64,000 nucleotides of DNA from Muribaculaceae bacterium (GCA_017405965.1 JAFQZK010000018.1:1-64000); one strand, 5' to 3'; positions 8,008 to 15,682 are shown, counted from the stretch's first letter. A program made the numbers and translations. Notes: generated from the sequence alone by a model not told the origin.

Positions 8008-9459
8008 TCAGACGAAGAAGTCGTCAAGAATGATTTGCTGGTTGACATCCTTTGAATGCTCATTTCGGATGACACCATTTGTCGTGACCATTACCAACTG
8101 GATGGAGTGGGTCTTGGTGTGCTGTTTGCTGTTCAAGAAAGCATAGATCTTGTTGCCCAGTTCTTTCTCGTACTGCTTGTCGATCGTGAATTCATGCTCA
8201 CTGAACTTCATCTCACACAGATAGTCAGTGCGTTCACCCTTCCACTCCAGCACGAGGTCGATCTGACATAGTTCACCACTGGGGGCAGCCCCTTTCCAGC
8301 AATAGTTTCGGTTGATGGTCGCTATGCGAAGTTTCTCTTTCATCTGCTGCAGGTGTTCAATGCACAGCATCTCAAAGGTGTTCCCTGCCCAGGTGTAGAA
8401 CGTGGGGGTGCGCTGGACAGTCCGCCAGTTTCCGGCATCGGTGCCCTTACCTTGGATGAAGTGCAGATAGAAAATCGAGAAGAAGTCCTTCAACTGATAG
8501 ACAGTCTCAACACGTTCTTTGCCGTAGCGTGGGTATTCACGGGTAATGCCCGACTCATGAAGGTTGTCAAGTATCTTGCTGAATGTCCCGCCGAGCTCAA
8601 TCCCAACAGCACTGGCCAGCTCTCGTCGTGTCATGCCATAGAACCTTGAGCCGAGGGCTTTTACAATATCCAGATATCGCTCAGACGTTGCGTAAAGTCC
8701 CGTATAGACATCACGGAACTCCTGGTGGATTCTCTTCTCGTCCTTGAAGAAGAAATCATCAATATTCTCCGACAGGTTTTTCTCGTTATCTATTCGGTCA
8801 AGATAATATGGAATACCACCAAAGGCCATATAGGCTACAGCTATCTCGTAACGCGACAGGTGGAAACCACGATTCTTGAAATAAGCTTCACATTCACGCA
8901 GCGTAAAAGGAAGCAGGCGTATGGTTCCCGTGAGCCGGCCATAAAGTCCACCATAGTCCCGAATCACATTATCAAGCATCCAACTGGTGGCTGATCCGCA
9001 TACTACCAAGACCACATTGCGTTGACGGTCTGCCCAGGAATTCCAGAAATAGCCCAGTTCAGCAATCATCTCAGAGGACTGGGGACCAGCAAGCCACGGC
9101 AACTCGTCAAGGAAGATGACGCGACGCTTAGTGCGAATGCCTTCGAGTTGAATCTTTAACAACCTGAACGCCTCCCGCCAGTTGGTAGGCCGTGGCGTGT
9201 CCTCAGCCATCCCAATGTCCAACAAGCTCTCATAGAAATGATCCAGCTGCGTTTGCTTGTATGTCTTTTCATCGTTGGCTTTAATGAATGATCCAATGGC
9301 ACGGAACGTGATCTTGTCCTTATAGACCTCCTCCACAAGGTATGACTTGCCCACGCGCCGACGGCCATATATTGCCACGAACTCCGATTTCGAGGTACTC
9401 AACAAACGTTCAAGCTGCTTGATTTCCTCTTCTCGACCTATGATATTCTGATATGCCAT
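8008..9459 (-). CDS. DUF234-type AAA ATPase
   Basis: 483 aa from the ATG at 9459. A -7 box (TATCTTTGC, minus strand, 9480-9488) lies just upstream of this start, so the longer frame to 9525 is unlikely. Walker A is GRRRVGKS, preceded by an IIGREEEIKQLERLL motif; Walker B is RVIFLDELPWL; a sensor-like VVCGSATSWML follows. The C-terminal part carries an ID(12 residues)CEMKF pattern like a PD-(D/E)XK nuclease fold, as in archaeal-ATPase/DUF234 proteins. This family is expanded in Bacteroidales with no firmly assigned role. It is transcribed alone. Confidence 0.85.
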   Translation of the reverse strand: MAYQNIIGREEEIKQLERLLSTSKSEFVAIYGRRRVGKSYLVEEVYKDKITFRAIGSFIKANDEKTYKQTQLDHFYESLLDIGMAEDTPRPTNWREAFRLLKIQLEGIRTKRRVIFLDELPWLAGPQSSEMIAELGYFWNSWADRQRNVVLVVCGSATSWMLDNVIRDYGGLYGRLTGTIRLLPFTLRECEAYFKNRGFHLSRYEIAVAYMAFGGIPYYLDRIDNEKNLSENIDDFFFKDEKRIHQEFRDVYTGLYATSERYLDIVKALGSRFYGMTRRELASAVGIELGGTFSKILDNLHESGITREYPRYGKERVETVYQLKDFFSIFYLHFIQGKGTDAGNWRTVQRTPTFYTWAGNTFEMLCIEHLQQMKEKLRIATINRNYCWKGAAPSGELCQIDLVLEWKGERTDYLCEMKFSEHEFTIDKQYEKELGNKIYAFLNSKQHTKTHSIQLVMVTTNGVIRNEHSKDVNQQIILDDFFV

Positions 9460-9479
9460 TACACCGTTGTTTTTGCTGT

Positions 9480-9488
9480 GCAAAGATA
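9480..9488 (-). promoter_or_regulatory. -7 box of the DUF234-type ATPase promoter
   Basis: The minus strand reads TATCTTTGC, a perfect Bacteroidota -7 element (TAnnTTTGC), 20 bp upstream of the ATG at 9459. A CTTG at 9508-9511 with 19 bp spacing may be the -33 element. It decides the start codon of the ATPase gene. Confidence 0.65.
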
Positions 9489-9517
9489 CAAAAACACCAT
9501 AGAAATCCAAGAAAAAA

Positions 9518-9553
9518 TCAGCCATTTTCGAGATTTTTTTTGAAAACGGCTGA
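9518..9553. repeat. 12-bp inverted repeat with A/T flanks
   Basis: TCAGCCATTTTC (9518-9529) pairs with GAAAACGGCTGA (9542-9553) with a single wobble, around a T-rich loop. A-run and T-run flanks lengthen the stem. It sits upstream of the ATPase promoter. It could be a bidirectional terminator or an operator. Confidence 0.5.
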
Positions 9554-10229
9554 CTTTTTTAAGTGCTTATGATTCGTATTTCCTTGATTTACAGATAAAT
9601 TTCTCCGCCTGAAATCCCCCAGCTGCCTTATAAATAACTAAAGAGAATTACGCCCCATTTTTGGACTGCCGGCGATATTAGAGGCTGGCGGGTGAGAGGG
9701 GCAATAAACAACAATATATCGATGGAAAAGGACCGGCTAGCGAAGAGTTAGTCGAAAAACCACCATCATGACGCTATTATCTTGTTGGGGAGACCAGGCC
9801 TTAAGTGCCACAGTCAAGCCAATGAGAGAGTCCAATGAAGCAGCGATATCGACGATGAAGAATTGTTTGATGTCGTTGTTTCTTTTCTTTCGGTTCGGTC
9901 GGGGCAAAAAGTTATATACTTGTAATCATAAAACACTTATCGGTGGCATACAATCAAAATACGGATAGTAACCCACCGACATGCCATTGGTGCCATCGGA
10001 ATCAATTACTCCTATTACTCATCGATTAACCTTTTGGGGCATCAGTAGCGCTCGTTGACATCTTTTAGTTCATTTTCGAGGCCTTAAACACACATTTTCT
10101 CCTACGAGAAAATATCGATTATAGATCTATCATAGAATTTTCTCCATATTATCTCCTGGTCATTTCATTGTTATTTCATTCATATTTCCACAACAAGATA
10201 AATAATTGAAAATCAGTTTGTTAAATGTT
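9554..10229. other. Gene-poor gap upstream of the replication-like module
   Basis: No convincing gene. A 66-codon frame at 9768-9968 lacks a recognisable family and looks like chance. The visible structure is a perfect 8-bp hairpin ATTTTCTC-CTAC-GAGAAAAT at 10094-10113 and increasing AT content towards the HTH gene promoter. Confidence 0.5.
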
Positions 10230-10287
10230 TTGTCATGTGTTTTTGACAATATAATTTTGCACTGTCAAATCACTTGTTTTGGACAAG
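10229..10287 (+). promoter_or_regulatory. Promoter with overlapping operator-like inverted repeats
   Basis: TTTG (10229-10232), 19 bp, then TAATTTTGC (10252-10260) form a good Bacteroidota promoter for the HTH gene at 10347. Three inverted repeats overlap it: TTGTCA/TGACAA (10230-10235, 10244-10249), TTTGACA/TGTCAAA (10242-10248, 10263-10269, centred on the -7 box) and CTTGT/ACAAG (10273-10287). This arrangement suits repression by a dimeric regulator, perhaps the HTH protein itself. Confidence 0.65.
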
Positions 10288-10346
10288 AGAAATGGCGTAT
10301 GATAGAATTATAATTACATTATTAAATAAAATTAAATAAAAAAATT

Positions 10347-10637
10347 ATGAAACACGAAATTCTAGCGGTTTTGCCGCAAACTGACATTGAGGAGGTCAAG
10401 GAACGACTCGCATCAATTGAGCAGACCTTGAATGATGTTTCGAAGCATCTTGGACAGAAGGCTACAACCAATGAACTGGTCGATAATGCCACCGCAGCCA
10501 AAATGCTCAACCTCAGTACGCGTACATTATCAACGCTTCGCGCGAAGAAGGTGCTCAAATTTAGTCGTGTAGGCAGAAAAATTTTCTATAAGGTTAGCGA
10601 AATCAATGAACTCATCGAAAGAAATGAATTTAACTAA
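10347..10637 (+). CDS. HTH domain protein (excisionase/MerR-like)
   Basis: 96 aa. An N-terminal coiled-coil (about residues 12-32, VKERLASIEQTLNDV) is followed by a winged-HTH of the excisionase/MerR type: VDNATAAKMLNLSTRTLSTL, then VLKFSRVGRKIFYKVSEINE. Bacteroidales mobile elements routinely carry such a 95-100-aa protein at the start of their replication or excision module. Here it is first of three genes (to 13090) under a promoter full of inverted repeats, so it may autoregulate. No integrase is in the window, so a role in excision is not shown. Confidence 0.85.
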   Translation: MKHEILAVLPQTDIEEVKERLASIEQTLNDVSKHLGQKATTNELVDNATAAKMLNLSTRTLSTLRAKKVLKFSRVGRKIFYKVSEINELIERNEFN

Positions 10638-10669
10638 TTTATTATCAACAACTTAATAACAAGCGAATT

Positions 10670-11308
10670 ATGAAAAAGACTTGTAACAACCGGGGTGCTG
10701 ACATACCCACCAAGAACAATGTGACTGACCCTGCTGTCCTGGGCCATAACGGACAGGCAACTGGCAATGCGTGTTTGTCAGACAAGGGGCACCATGACTC
10801 TGTATGCAATGAGTCCAAACAGACTCCATTAGAGATCATTTGTGATGTTGCCGAAATTGCGTTAACAAATGGCGAGTTTCAATTTGCGAAGAGTACCCTC
10901 GATTTAGGTGTAAGAGAAGGCCATGTTCAAGCCATGTGGGCCCTCGCACGAATGCTCATATATGGTTTTGTACCTGGTGTGGATTTTGACCTGGACATTT
11001 ACCCGCTTGTTTACAAAGCAGCCACTCTCTTACACATCCCTTCTATGTGGATGTTGACACAATGGCATGATGATGGTATCATCGTGCGAAAGGATGCTTT
11101 GTACGCTGATTTTTTGCGTCTTTTGCTCAGTAAGCTCGACCCGAATGAAGAGCATTATCACCCATTAATTGCCCCTGATGTAGTAGCAGAAGGAGACAAC
11201 TCCATCTTGGTGCATGATGTCATCAACGCTCTTGAATATAATCCTGACGAGGTATATGTGCCCGTGAGCGATGAAGAGTTTCTCAATATGATTTTTACTA
11301 ATGAGTAA
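10670..11308 (+). CDS. Sel1-like repeat hypothetical protein
   Basis: 212 aa, 32 bp after the HTH gene. The centre (about residues 65-135) looks like Sel1/TPR-type helical hairpins (FQFAKSTLDLGVREGHVQAM, IPSMWMLTQWHDDG), a protein-interaction fold. The first 50 residues are low-complexity and polar; the end is acidic. No signal peptide, though Sel1 proteins are often exported. Position between an HTH protein and a DUF3987-like protein suggests an accessory of a mobile element. Exact function unknown. Confidence 0.7.
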   Translation: MKKTCNNRGADIPTKNNVTDPAVLGHNGQATGNACLSDKGHHDSVCNESKQTPLEIICDVAEIALTNGEFQFAKSTLDLGVREGHVQAMWALARMLIYGFVPGVDFDLDIYPLVYKAATLLHIPSMWMLTQWHDDGIIVRKDALYADFLRLLLSKLDPNEEHYHPLIAPDVVAEGDNSILVHDVINALEYNPDEVYVPVSDEEFLNMIFTNE

Positions 11309-11325
11309 ACTCAAATCACCAAACG

Positions 11326-11351
11326 GTATGGGCGGTTCACGCCGCCCATAC
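11326..11351. promoter_or_regulatory. Perfect 10-bp hairpin upstream of the DUF3987-like gene
   Basis: GTATGGGCGG (11326-11335) and CCGCCCATAC (11342-11351) form a perfect GC-rich stem with a 6-nt loop in the 60-bp gap between two genes. There is no T-run, so it is more likely an RNA-processing, attenuation or translation-control hairpin than a terminator. Confidence 0.5.
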
Positions 11352-11368
11352 ATTAAACAAACTAGAAA

Positions 11369-13090
11369 ATGAAATTTCTTCGTAAAATCGGTAAAATATT
11401 TCAGATGGGACTAGACGATTTATGCCAATCGGGAAGTGGGGATTCGCAAAATAATCACCGCCCGGACAATGTTAGCATTGGTTGTGGGGGAGGTCGTTAT
11501 AAGGGACCAATTAATAGCCTCCCAAAAGTTGTCCGTACAGGATTGGTCGTTGTGGGTATCGTTAGTGCGGCATATGCCACCTATAAAGGTGCTAAAGCCA
11601 TTTACGATTACAAGAAGGAACGTAAGAGGGCTCAGGATAAAACCAATAGTATCAAAGCCGAAAAAGATGCTAAAATTGAGATTATTAAAGCTCAAGCCGA
11701 CGCAGACATTCGTGTTGCCGAGGCAAAAGCTGCCGCTAAGGCAAAAGCTCAACAGGAAATCAATCAGGCCACGGGGCAAACTTACAGCGAACCGATAGTG
11801 TCTGATGCGGGTAATTGGTGGCTGGATCAGTTCAATAGAACTCATCCCTTCCCTTTTGACGCTCTGCCTGATGACTTTGCAACGGTAATTAGCGGATATG
11901 ATCCAGACATCGCTCCTGCTATGTTCTTTCATCTGTGTTCAATGTATGGTGCCTATTGTTTCTCGCGGGTAGTTGCCAAAAAGAGAGGTGATGAGATACG
12001 CCGCCCCAATCTTCAGGTTGTCATAGAAGCCTTACCGGGAATCGGAAAGAGCCAGTTCCGTAACGTGCATCAGAAGCTATTCCGCCGTGTGATCGACGAA
12101 GACAAGCGAAAGTTGAATGACAAAGATAATGCGAAAAACCTCATTATCCAGACGTATGGAATTGACAGCTCATGTGCTCGCCTCCAGGAAATCTTGGAGT
12201 CCAACCAAGGCGTTCATGTCTACATCTTTGATAGTGAAATAGCCACGGCCACGAACAAAGACCTCTCGGTCTATCTGCGGAAGGCATTTGATAACGATGA
12301 TGTCAGCCGAGAGCGAATGAATAAAGGGCAGAATGGATCTTGCGAAGCTCTGTTGAACATAACTCTCACTGGCACGGGAGACAATGTTGAGACCTTCATC
12401 AAGAAAATAGCCACAGTTGAAGGAGGTGGTGCATCTAGAGTTTGCTGGTGCGCATACCCTCTCGGTGGAGATAGTGATGATACCCCCAGCAGTCTTGTTG
12501 AAGGCCCGGAACTTGAACGCTTGAGAGACCACATTGATGAGTACCGTCATAAGTACGTATTCACCACTGATGGCGGTGAGGATACTGCCGTGGATTTGGT
12601 AGAGATCAAGGATTTTGACTATGTGATGTCGGCATTGAAGGATTGGGAGAAAAAGCAATTTGACTTATCCAAAGAGAACAATGACGAAGTCAGAAAACTA
12701 ATCCGTTGGCGTATTTCCACCATTGCGATGCACATAGGAATTGTCATGCATATGATGATCCAACCTAATGGCGACAAGGAGGAGATGGATAAGGTCGTTC
12801 AACTGGTAATCTATACTGCTGAATACTGCATGTCCCGTTATCTCAAGTTGTTTGGTGCTCAGCACAATAAGATGATACAGAACCAAAAGAATAGAGAACG
12901 TGTCAGCCCACAAGATGGCCAGGCTCCATATTATAACTCACCTGCCGCCCAGGACGACAAAATGGAGCAACGCCGTGCCGATGTAATACGACTATGGAAT
13001 GAAGGGCTCAATCAACATCAAATTGCACTAGAGTTGGAACTGAAGGACCCCCAAGTAGCACGAATTCTGGACAAAGAGGGTTTGAAGTAA
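11369..13090 (+). CDS. Membrane-anchored DUF3987-like P-loop protein
   Basis: 573 aa. In order: a hydrophobic segment (about residues 55-72, VRTGLVVVGIVSAAYATYKG), a long charged coiled-coil rich in Lys and Ala (about 75-130), a DUF3987-like region beginning FPFDALPDDF, a Walker-A-like EALPGIGKSQF (about 218-228), a Walker-B-like VYIFDSE, and a C-terminal HTH (EGLNQHQIALELELKDPQVA). DUF3987 proteins in Bacteroidales elements are replication helicase or primase-like. The N-terminal anchor and stalk are unusual for that family. Third gene of the HTH operon, followed by a strong terminator. P-loop identity is likely; helicase activity is inferred. Confidence 0.75.
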   Translation: MKFLRKIGKIFQMGLDDLCQSGSGDSQNNHRPDNVSIGCGGGRYKGPINSLPKVVRTGLVVVGIVSAAYATYKGAKAIYDYKKERKRAQDKTNSIKAEKDAKIEIIKAQADADIRVAEAKAAAKAKAQQEINQATGQTYSEPIVSDAGNWWLDQFNRTHPFPFDALPDDFATVISGYDPDIAPAMFFHLCSMYGAYCFSRVVAKKRGDEIRRPNLQVVIEALPGIGKSQFRNVHQKLFRRVIDEDKRKLNDKDNAKNLIIQTYGIDSSCARLQEILESNQGVHVYIFDSEIATATNKDLSVYLRKAFDNDDVSRERMNKGQNGSCEALLNITLTGTGDNVETFIKKIATVEGGGASRVCWCAYPLGGDSDDTPSSLVEGPELERLRDHIDEYRHKYVFTTDGGEDTAVDLVEIKDFDYVMSALKDWEKKQFDLSKENNDEVRKLIRWRISTIAMHIGIVMHMMIQPNGDKEEMDKVVQLVIYTAEYCMSRYLKLFGAQHNKMIQNQKNRERVSPQDGQAPYYNSPAAQDDKMEQRRADVIRLWNEGLNQHQIALELELKDPQVARILDKEGLK

Positions 13091-13120
13091 CTGGCATCAA
13101 TTGATTGAAATTTGCAAGGG

Positions 13121-13153
13121 AAAAGGAGGTTTATCGACCTCCTTTTCTTTTTT
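13121..13153 (+). terminator. Rho-independent terminator after the DUF3987-like gene
   Basis: AAAAGGAGGT (13121-13130) and ACCTCCTTTT (13137-13146) form a perfect 10-bp stem with a TTATCG loop, followed by CTTTTTT. It closes the operon that starts at 10347. Confidence 0.9.
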
Positions 13154-13201
13154 ACTCACAAAAGCAATGACATTATGGGCTATTTCAAGTGCCATGTAAT
13201 G

Positions 13202-13290
13202 AATCTAACACAACCTAACATGTTAGATTGACAATGTGTTGGAAATCATGCGGTTAACATCGTACAACGCGTGTTATATAACAAATCTAA
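13202..13290. repeat. TCTAACA repeat cluster with 9-bp inverted repeat
   Basis: AATCTAACA (13202-13210) and TGTTAGATT (13221-13229) are perfect inverted copies. Related CTAACA/TTAACA motifs recur nearby (CCTAACA at 13214, GTTAACA near 13253, ATCTAAC near 13285). This is non-coding DNA just after the replication-like module. It could be an origin, a transfer origin or a recombination site; the sequence alone does not decide. Confidence 0.4.
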
Positions 13291-13389
13291 CGTCCAAAAT
13301 GCACTATATTTCCCCACCTAAAAATGGCCATACCATTCACATCTAATTCAAAATGATTGATATTCGGTCAAGCTCAAGTTCCCTGGGTC

Positions 13390-13533
13390 TTATTTCTTTA
13401 GAACTTTCTCTTTAACTTTCTTTCGTATCCAATCAAAAGCCTTCTTGCCTTGTTTGCGTCCAACGTCACCAAGGACAACAACTACAACATCCCTTACTCC
13501 TCTTACTAATCGATCAATGTTCTCTGGTTTCAT
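13390..13533 (-). CDS. Small basic amphipathic ORF (47 aa)
   Basis: A 47-codon frame starts 20 bases inside the end of the 357-aa gene and runs past it. It has a hydrophobic valine-rich core (RDVVVVVLGDVG) and a strongly basic amphipathic tail (WIRKKVKEKVLKK). The overlap with the upstream gene suggests translational coupling. It could be a membrane-active peptide or a small partner of the 357-aa protein. No family recognised, and chance ORFs of this length exist, so confidence is moderate. Confidence 0.45.
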   Translation of the reverse strand: MKPENIDRLVRGVRDVVVVVLGDVGRKQGKKAFDWIRKKVKEKVLKK

Positions 13534-14587
13534 TTTCGTTAGCACTTAAATATTTAATATCTGATTGTTTGCACTCAATGATTAAGTCATTAGCCATAAA
13601 ACCTTCCAAGGCAAGTGCAAGATTCTCATTATACTTGAGAATGTTTGTAATTTCCTCTATCTCGCCCTTCCCTTTCATTAAATAACTAATTGTTTTTTTG
13701 AACTTGTCATCTAAAAAAATATCACAATACTCAACCATTTCTTTGTGGTTTCGTGAAATTACATCATGATCACCTCTCAAATACAGAACCACGTCAGATA
13801 GCAGGATCAACCTATTGTATAATTGTATATCATAAACATAAGAGATATATGCCTGCTGGTAACCCTTTGCTTTATTCTCTTCATTAAAGAAAAGCCGAGA
13901 TTTAAGGGCATCCCAAAAAACTTGCCTCCAGTTACCAGGTGCTCCATTGAGTTTCTTGCGTTTTTGATCTATTTGAAGGTGCAAGTCCACCAATCCTTCT
14001 TGCATGCTTAGTAATGCAGTATTTGTAGCATCAATCAACTGTTCTTGAGATTTAAAAGTTGGGTATAACATCATTATGTTTTTGAATGCACTAATGATTT
14101 TACCAATTCTATCATTTTCTTGTCCTTTCTGAATATCATCAAGTTTTCCTTCAATTGCTTCAAGTTTTGACATAACGGACTGTACCATCCCCATCATAGC
14201 CAAATTTGCAATACTTTGAGTCGCAGCTTGCGGATCTGCTTTTTCAACAATGGTAGCCTGACCAGAAATACCTGTTTCACCTTCAATCCTAATGTTAGGA
14301 GTATAAGCACCTGGGTTCTTTGCTGATTTGTCAAATGCAGCCTCTCCTTTTCTCAACATTTCCCGCAACCCACTAGGGATTTCGACAATGAAATCTTCTG
14401 AATGGTCCAGCCTATTTAATTCATTCACTATTACTGCGCCACACTCTATGGTGTTAAGCAAATCTCTTTTCTCTTTTTCAACGACCTTATCGAGCGTTTC
14501 AGGAACTCCATAAATTGCAAGAATGTCTTTTTTCTCTGCTTGTGCAGCGACCTCTGTTTTAGGTCTAACAATCAATTTGTTATCCAT
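13514..14587 (-). CDS. Hypothetical protein, 357 aa
   Basis: 357 aa, no signal peptide or membrane segment. The N-terminus (LIVRPKTEVAAQAEKKDI) is polar, residues about 130-165 are predicted coiled-coil (QSVMSKLEAIEGKLDDIQKG), and the rest is helical and charged. I recognise no family or catalytic motif. It is divergent from the small-RNA locus upstream and overlaps a 47-aa ORF downstream by 20 bases. AT-rich composition matches the rest of the accessory region. Defence or conflict genes often look like this, but nothing in the sequence shows it. Confidence 0.75.
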   Translation of the reverse strand: MDNKLIVRPKTEVAAQAEKKDILAIYGVPETLDKVVEKEKRDLLNTIECGAVIVNELNRLDHSEDFIVEIPSGLREMLRKGEAAFDKSAKNPGAYTPNIRIEGETGISGQATIVEKADPQAATQSIANLAMMGMVQSVMSKLEAIEGKLDDIQKGQENDRIGKIISAFKNIMMLYPTFKSQEQLIDATNTALLSMQEGLVDLHLQIDQKRKKLNGAPGNWRQVFWDALKSRLFFNEENKAKGYQQAYISYVYDIQLYNRLILLSDVVLYLRGDHDVISRNHKEMVEYCDIFLDDKFKKTISYLMKGKGEIEEITNILKYNENLALALEGFMANDLIIECKQSDIKYLSANENETREH

Positions 14588-14631
14588 AATAGTAATTATA
14601 GGTTGTTATTATTTGGTTCATTCATAGGCAT

Positions 14632-14669
14632 AAAAAAGCGCGGGAGTCTGTACTTGTTACCCATCCCGC
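14632..14669 (-). terminator. Terminator of the candidate small RNA
   Basis: On the minus strand GCGGGA pairs with TCCCGC (plus-strand positions 14664-14669 and 14640-14645) over an 18-nt loop, followed by GC and TTTTTT (14637-14632). Confidence 0.65.
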
Positions 14670-14758
14670 TCTCAGAGGCTCTAGCATTGCCCATCAAGGT
14701 AGAACGAGCAACGCAGAAGCCCACGCCGAATATGCTTTATTGCATCACCGCTCACACG
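14632..14758 (-). ncRNA. Candidate structured small RNA with own promoter and terminator
   Basis: On the minus strand a perfect -7 box (TATATTTGC, 14765-14773) is followed by about 127 nt and a terminator. The RNA would fold into: a short hairpin ATGC-AATAAA-GCAT; a long hairpin pairing the minus copies of 14708-14721 and 14677-14690 (12 of 14 positions pair, two as G-U); and the terminator stem GCGGGA/TCCCGC (14664-14669 with 14640-14645) before TTTTTT. The stretch has no convincing reading frame of its own. It resembles a sequence I recall as recurring in Bacteroidales genomes; the Rfam identity, if any, is not known to me. Confidence 0.6.
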
Positions 14759-14764
14759 GCAATG

Positions 14765-14773
14765 GCAAATATA
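14765..14773 (-). promoter_or_regulatory. -7 box of the candidate small RNA
   Basis: Minus-strand TATATTTGC matches the Bacteroidota -7 consensus exactly and would start the transcript near 14758. Confidence 0.6.
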
Positions 14774-14943
14774 CATATCCCACATAGGACATCTACCGTT
14801 GCTTCATCCTTGGCCTTGATTTTTGAATTTGCTAGATTTCTGAGAGCCAAGTGCGAAGCGTCAAGTAAACGCCTTTTTATGTCATGTCGTTCCTGGTCAT
14901 ACGTCCGCCAATATCTGGAGCGGACTTCAGCCATAGAACAACT

Positions 14944-14952
14944 GCAAATATA
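14944..14952 (-). promoter_or_regulatory. Second upstream -7 box on the small-RNA strand
   Basis: Minus-strand TATATTTGC again, 179 bp upstream of the first copy, within the similar string GTATATTTGC. A transcript from here would be about 306 nt, with an extra hairpin (GTCCGC/GCGGAC, 14903-14908 and 14920-14925). A 67-codon frame inside it is probably not a protein. Confidence 0.5.
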
Positions 14953-15258
14953 CACATTTTCTCATTGTGAAGACCTATTTATTAGCAGTTTTTTGTTCAA
15001 AGAAGGCTAAAGACAGAATTTTGCCATATTTGCAAACTTGGTTCTTAGGTGTTGAAGTCCAAGGGAACAAAAAGAAAATGATATACCACCGTTAAGTGTC
15101 TGTTCGTGGTATTGTGGTGATATGATAGTATGAATTCTTGGTGAGCAAAAGACTTTTTCGCCAGTTAACTCAAGCGTGATCATTGGTATTGTTGGGCCGG
15201 GGAAGATTGTGTCCAAGGTTCAGATTACGTTAATGCACTGGTTTAAGAAGAAATAAAA

Positions 15259-15280
15259 ATGTTCCAGTAATGTTCCAGTA
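15259..15280. repeat. Tandem 11-bp duplication
   Basis: ATGTTCCAGTA occurs twice head to tail (15259-15269, 15270-15280), just outside the truncated murB. It may be a scar or core site of an insertion. The rest of 14960-15313 shows no convincing gene. Confidence 0.5.
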
Positions 15281-15287
15281 GAAATAT

Positions 15288-15320
15288 AAAAAAGCGCCAA
15301 AACTCAATGAGCTTCAGCGC
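15288..15320 (-). terminator. Possible terminator at the murB fragment end
   Basis: On the minus strand GCGC (15317-15320) pairs with GCGC (15294-15297), with a weaker inner CTC/GAG stem, followed by TTTTTT (15293-15288). It overlaps the last codons of the fragment. Confidence 0.4.
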
Positions 15321-15682
15321 ATTACGCTTGATTTATGGTACCCAGAGCCGTAATAATTGTCACGGGCCATCTGGGCGCAGAAGTCGTCCCACACCACGCC
15401 CGAACCCACACGAAAGAATATGTGCCGGTCGTCGCGAGAAACTTCTTCAACGAACTTGATGCCTGAATGCAGGACAGTGCCTTCAAAGTCCTTAGTGAAC
15501 AGCAGGTTACTGCCACTGCCAATTTGCAGAATGCGTTCATTGCTCTCTTTCAGGGCCACCAGCACCTCAACAAGCTCATCGACCGTACTGTAATTGATGA
15601 ACTGCTTTGCCTTGACATCAAGCCCGAAGGTGTTGTGCCGAAGCAACGAATATTGATGCTTTATCGTGATGGAATTAGCCAT
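15314..15682 (-). pseudogene. murB: Truncated UDP-N-acetylenolpyruvoylglucosamine reductase (murB fragment)
   Basis: 122 codons from the ATG at 15682. This is the N-terminal FAD-binding part of MurB, which makes UDP-MurNAc for peptidoglycan: HNTFGLDVKAKQF, then GSGSNLLF, then GVVWDDFCAQMARDNYYG. Directly after YYG, where MurB normally continues with its PGxxGAA motif, the frame reads SGYHKSSVMR and stops. Intact MurB is about 330 aa, so two thirds are missing. A good promoter remains upstream. The break coincides with the edge of the AT-rich accessory region, suggesting a deletion or insertion junction. A complete murB is presumably elsewhere. Confidence 0.8.

Noticed and set aside
9768-9968. 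66-codon plus-strand frame
   Set aside because: No family, no promoter or obvious RBS, low-complexity composition; likely chance in a gene-poor gap.
11369-13090. Phage terminase large subunit
   Set aside because: No portal, capsid or nuclease genes nearby; the FPFDALPDDF start and layout fit DUF3987-like proteins better.
14752-14955. 67-codon minus-strand frame
   Set aside because: It spans the region between the two small-RNA promoters and contains RNA-like hairpins; an RNA leader explains it better than a protein, though not proven.
15007-15216. 69-codon minus-strand frame
   Set aside because: Short, no motif, in a gap next to the murB scar; no support.
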